Shown piece by piece: positions 4,621-7,385 of a stretch of DNA of 7,385 nt (within the stretch, counting starts at the first letter, position 1; every line of letters starts with the position of its first letter). The notes under the pieces were generated by a model. The model saw only the letters and a list, made by a program, of their open reading frames with translations. It was not told the DNA's origin and searched no databases. The position numbers and the translations under genes were made by a program. The DNA comes from an uncultured Actinomycetes bacterium (GTDB lineage: Bacteria > Actinomycetota > Thermoleophilia > Gaiellales > F1-60-MAGs149). The stretch covers positions 1-7,385 of the forward strand of contig CAJCBN010000331.1 in the NCBI GenBank assembly GCA_903960645.1. The letters run 5' to 3'.

Positions 4621-6747
4621 ATTCACACCCTGTCCCGCATCGTCACCGGCCGCCGTTCCAAGTGGGTCGTGCTCGTCGTGTGGATCCTCCTCGCGGCCGG
4701 GCTCGGGTCGTTCCAGGGCAAGCTGAACTCGGTCACCCAGAACGACTCGACGACCTTCCTGCCCTCGGGAGCCGACTCCACGAAGGCGCTTGAGGAGCTG
4801 CGATCGCGCTTCGACAACGGTCGCACGATCCCGGCGCTGGTCGTCTACCAGAACCCCGCCGGCCTGAACGACGCGGATCGTGCCGCGATCGCGGCGGACG
4901 AGCGCGCCTTCGCCGACCTCCCGGACCACGCGCCAATCCAGTCCCCGCTCGGCCCCGCCGCTGCGCAGCAGGGCCTCCTGTCCGAGGACGGCACGACGGC
5001 GATCATGATCGTGCCCCTGACCGCGCAGGTGATCGACACGATCGAGCCGATCGTCAAGGACATGCGCGACATCGCCCAAACCGACCCGACACCCGGGCTC
5101 GACGTCTACGTCTCCGGTCCGGCCGGTATCACCGTCGACGCGGTCGAGGTGTTCGGCAACATCGACGGCAAGCTCCTGATCGGCACGACGATCCTGATCC
5201 TCGTCCTGCTGCTCTTGATCTACCGCTCGCCAATCATCGCGCTCGTCCCGCTCGTCGTCGTCGGCGTCGCGTACTCGATCGCCGGTGGCCTCGTGTACTT
5301 CGTGGTCAAGGCCTTCGACCTGCCGATCAACGGACAGGCGACGGGAATCCTGATCATCCTGATGTTCGGTGCGGGCACGGACTACTGCATCTATCTGATC
5401 GCCCGCTACCGCGAGGAGCTGCGCGTCCGCGAGGACCGCCACGACGCCATGCAGCACGCCGTGGCTCGCTCTGGCCCGGCGATTCTGTCCGCCGGCGGCA
5501 CCGTTGTCGCGGCGATGCTCGTGCTGCTCGTCGCCGACCTCTCGAGCACGCGCAACCAGGGCCCGGTGCTGGCGATCGGCGTCGCGATCACGATGATCGC
5601 GGGCCTCACACTGCTCCCGGCGCTGCTGACGATCATCGGCCGTGGCTCCTTCTGGCCCGCCGTCCCACGCTTCGGTTCGGAGGATCGTTCGCGCCGCTCG
5701 CTCTACCACCGCGTCGGCGAGTACGTGACGCGCAAGCCCGTCGCGACGATCGTCACCGTCACGGCCGTGCTGCTCGTCTGCGTGCTCGGCCTGCTGTCGA
5801 ACCCGAGCGGGCTCGGCATCGGCGGTGGCTTCCGCGAGAAGCCCGAGTCGATCCAGGGCCAGATCGCGCTGTCGAAGGCGCTGCCGCCCGGCGAGCTCGC
5901 GACCACACAGGTGATCGTCGATGCGCCGAAGGCCCAGCTCGCGGCGGCCACGGCCGCTGTCAGCGGCGCGCTGCAGGCCGATAGCGCCGAGGTAGCCGCC
6001 GTGCGCCCCAGCCTGACGGCGATCAACGGAGAGGCGCAGCTGCTGGAGGTCGTGCTGACCCGCGATCCGTACACGGACGAGGCAAACGCATCAATCCCGC
6101 GCCTCCGCAGCATCGTCGAAGCGGCCGCGGCCACCGCCGGTGGCACCGCCCTGGTCGGCGGACCGACGGCGCAGGACTACGACACGAACCAGGCGGTTAA
6201 TCGCGACGCGCGCCTGATCGTGCCGCTCACGCTCCTGCTGATTCTGATCATCCTGATCCTGCTCCTGCGCGCCGTCGTTGCGCCGCTCTATCTGATCGGG
6301 ACGGTGATCCTCTCGTACTTTGCGACGCTCGGACTCTCGTACCTGATCTTCCTGCACGTCTTCGATAGCCCCGGCGTCGATCCGGGCTACGCGACGTTCC
6401 TCTTCCTGTTCGCCGTCGCACTCGGCGTCGACTACAACATCTTCCTCGTCTCCCGGATCCGCGAAGAGGCCGACGCGATGCCGATGCGACCAGCGGTGCT
6501 CCGCGCTCTGGAGACGACCGGTGGCGTGATCACAAGCGCCGGCCTGATCCTTGCCGGCACCTTCCTCGTCCTCATGACACTGCCGCTCGAGGCGCTCTTC
6601 CAGCTCGGCTTCGGCGTCGCCCTCGGTGTGTTGATCGACACCTTCGTGGTGCGCACCCTGCTCGTGCCGGCACTCGCCGTGTGGGTCGGGGATCGGTCGT
6701 GGTGGCCGGGGCGCGTGCCGGACCACACGGCACCACCATCCGACTGA
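4621..6747 (+). CDS. MMPL family RND-type membrane transporter
   Basis: 708 aa if started at ATT 4621; the first canonical start, GTG 4669, falls inside TM1 and would remove the conserved leader HTLSRIVTGRRSKWVV. Numbering from ATT: TM1 about 15-33; periplasmic-side domain 34-183; TM2-6 about 184-201, 204-226, 240-263, 287-306 and 315-340; TM7 373-391; second outer domain 392-530; TM8-12 about 533-688. This is the full two-repeat, 12-TM MMPL layout at usual length. The proton-relay Asp-Tyr pairs are present in both halves: GAGTDY (Asp254-Tyr255) and GVDY (Asp604-Tyr605). MMPL proteins use the proton gradient to export lipids or other hydrophobic molecules. The substrate here is unknown; no lipid synthesis gene is adjacent. 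The gene shares a 76-bp divergent region with mqnB; no clear -10 box was identified there. Confidence 0.92.
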   Translation: MHTLSRIVTGRRSKWVVLVVWILLAAGLGSFQGKLNSVTQNDSTTFLPSGADSTKALEELRSRFDNGRTIPALVVYQNPAGLNDADRAAIAADERAFADLPDHAPIQSPLGPAAAQQGLLSEDGTTAIMIVPLTAQVIDTIEPIVKDMRDIAQTDPTPGLDVYVSGPAGITVDAVEVFGNIDGKLLIGTTILILVLLLLIYRSPIIALVPLVVVGVAYSIAGGLVYFVVKAFDLPINGQATGILIILMFGAGTDYCIYLIARYREELRVREDRHDAMQHAVARSGPAILSAGGTVVAAMLVLLVADLSSTRNQGPVLAIGVAITMIAGLTLLPALLTIIGRGSFWPAVPRFGSEDRSRRSLYHRVGEYVTRKPVATIVTVTAVLLVCVLGLLSNPSGLGIGGGFREKPESIQGQIALSKALPPGELATTQVIVDAPKAQLAAATAAVSGALQADSAEVAAVRPSLTAINGEAQLLEVVLTRDPYTDEANASIPRLRSIVEAAAATAGGTALVGGPTAQDYDTNQAVNRDARLIVPLTLLLILIILILLLRAVVAPLYLIGTVILSYFATLGLSYLIFLHVFDSPGVDPGYATFLFLFAVALGVDYNIFLVSRIREEADAMPMRPAVLRALETTGGVITSAGLILAGTFLVLMTLPLEALFQLGFGVALGVLIDTFVVRTLLVPALAVWVGDRSWWPGRVPDHTAPPSD

Positions 6748-6768
6748 CCCAGCGAGCGGCACACGGGC

Positions 6769-6783
6769 GCCGGTCCGACCGGC
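6769..6783. promoter_or_regulatory. Perfect 15-bp palindrome between the MMPL and amidotransferase genes
   Basis: GCCGGTC (6769-6775) and GACCGGC (6777-6783) are exact inverted arms around a single C. It ends 2 bp before the TAGAAT -10 box, in the spacer and -35 zone, so it could be a repressor operator. It could also fold in RNA as a 5-bp GC stem with a 5-nt loop, but no T-run follows, so a terminator is weaker as an explanation. Confidence 0.5.
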
Positions 6784-6785
6784 AC

Positions 6786-6791
6786 TAGAAT
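6786..6791 (+). promoter_or_regulatory. Putative -10 box of the amidotransferase gene
   Basis: TAGAAT fits TANNNT and ends 6 nt before the ATG at 6798, so transcription would begin at the start codon. No Shine-Dalgarno lies upstream of the ATG, and no good -35 hexamer is seen. Confidence 0.5.
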
Positions 6792-6797
6792 CGCCGT

Positions 6798-7385
6798 ATG
6801 GACATCCTCGTTCTCCAGCACATCGCCTGCGAGCCGCCCGCCGAGTACGGCACGGTGCTCACCTCGCGCGGCCACATCCTCCACACGGTCGAGGTCGACG
6901 AGGGCGAACCGCTGCCCGACTGGCGCGACTTCGGCGCGATCATCGCGATGGGCGGCCCGATGGGCGCCTACGAGGACGACGCCTACCCGTGGCTGGCGCC
7001 CGAGAAGCAGCTGATCGGCGCTGCCGTGCGCGCGGGCCTGCCGTTCTTCGGCGCGTGCCTCGGCGTCCAACTGCTCGCGGCAGCGCTCGGAGCCCGCGTC
7101 TACCCCGGCGCGGCGCCCGAGGTCGGCATCCTCGATGTCATGCGCACCGAAGACGGCGGCTCAGATCCGGTTGCGTCGATCCTGCCGGAGCGCTTCAAGG
7201 CGCTGCAGTGGCACGGCGATACCTTTGACCTCCCCGAGGGCGCTGTCTCGCTGTTCTCCAGCCCGGCGTACCCGAACCAGGGCTTCCGCTTCGGCGAGGT
7301 TGCCTACGGCGTGCAGTTCCATCTCGAGGTCGATGCGGCGCTCGCCGATGAGTGGTCGCGCATCCCGGCCTACAAGACGGCGGCA
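6798..7385 (+). CDS. Class I glutamine amidotransferase domain protein, 3' end missing
   Basis: 196 codons from ATG 6798 with no stop before the right edge. The sequence has the class I (triad) GATase fold related to the GMP synthase glutaminase domain (COG0518-like). MGGPMGAYEDD lies at 51-61, the nucleophile elbow GACLGVQL at 85-92 with Cys87, QWHGD at 137-141, and the His-x-Glu pair in VQFHLEV, His175 and Glu177. The full catalytic triad is therefore present. Such stand-alone proteins release ammonia from glutamine or act as gamma-glutamyl hydrolases or amidases; no synthase partner is in view and the substrate cannot be named. The visible part covers the complete catalytic domain, and proteins of this group usually end about 35-50 residues later. 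The gap from the MMPL stop is 50 bp with its own likely promoter, so separate transcription is possible. Confidence 0.88.
   Translation, partial: MDILVLQHIACEPPAEYGTVLTSRGHILHTVEVDEGEPLPDWRDFGAIIAMGGPMGAYEDDAYPWLAPEKQLIGAAVRAGLPFFGACLGVQLLAAALGARVYPGAAPEVGILDVMRTEDGGSDPVASILPERFKALQWHGDTFDLPEGAVSLFSSPAYPNQGFRFGEVAYGVQFHLEVDAALADEWSRIPAYKTAA

Noticed and set aside
3621..4793. 390-codon plus-strand frame across fmdB, mqnB and the MMPL start
   Set aside because: It overlaps three well-supported genes and has no recognisable motif; it is an Arg/Asp/Gly-rich shadow.
3499..5709. 736-codon open frame on the minus strand
   Set aside because: It lies antisense to fmdB and the MMPL gene and across mqnB in another frame. 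The translation is dominated by Arg, Asp, Gly and Ala with no domain or TM pattern; long antisense frames are usual at this GC content.
6769..6783. Intrinsic terminator for the MMPL transcript
   Set aside because: The stem is only 5 bp when given a workable loop and no T-run follows; kept as a palindrome of unknown role.
6091..7070. Minus-strand frames opposite the 3' end of the MMPL gene and the amidotransferase
   Set aside because: They overlap genes with intact catalytic or membrane motifs and show only Arg/Asp/Glu-rich low-complexity sequence.

Overview
This is a high-GC window whose coding regions sit close together and often overlap. Many genes begin with GTG, several start codons lie just downstream of an actinobacterial-type -10 box (TANNNT), and one gene belongs to the futalosine menaquinone pathway. 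Together these suggest a high-GC actinobacterium, possibly of the Thermoleophilia/Solirubrobacterales type. That placement is an inference from style and gene content, because no rRNA or other taxonomic marker is present.

Left part (1-3583, minus strand). Three genes read leftward as one tightly coupled unit: a family 4 glycosyltransferase, a 639-aa fusion of a NodB-type carbohydrate deacetylase with a multi-pass flippase-like (UPF0104/LPG synthase TM-like) domain, and the start of an Asp-box beta-propeller lipoprotein that runs off the left edge. Both junctions are 4-bp GTGA overlaps, so translation is probably coupled. The gene set reads as a small pathway for a lipid-linked or envelope sugar: add a sugar, deacetylate it, move it across the membrane, with an outer-face lipoprotein at the end. 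The product is unknown, and this is the most interesting system in the window.

Middle (3584-4620). An 89-bp divergent intergenic region separates the glycosyltransferase operon from a small FmdB-type zinc-ribbon gene. It holds a -10 box on each strand and, between them, an inverted repeat with the layout of a CIRCE element (9-bp arms, 9-bp spacer), the operator of the heat-shock repressor HrcA. The FmdB gene meets a futalosine hydrolase gene (mqnB) tail to tail, sharing a CTAG palindrome that supplies both stop codons. A 76-bp divergent gap then leads to the next gene.

Right part (4621-7385, plus strand). A complete MMPL/RND-type 12-TM transporter appears to start at a rare ATT codon behind a good Shine-Dalgarno. 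After a 50-bp gap with a perfect 15-bp palindrome and a TAGAAT -10 box comes a class I glutamine amidotransferase, probably leaderless, cut by the right edge. No RNA genes, mobile elements or CRISPR arrays were seen.
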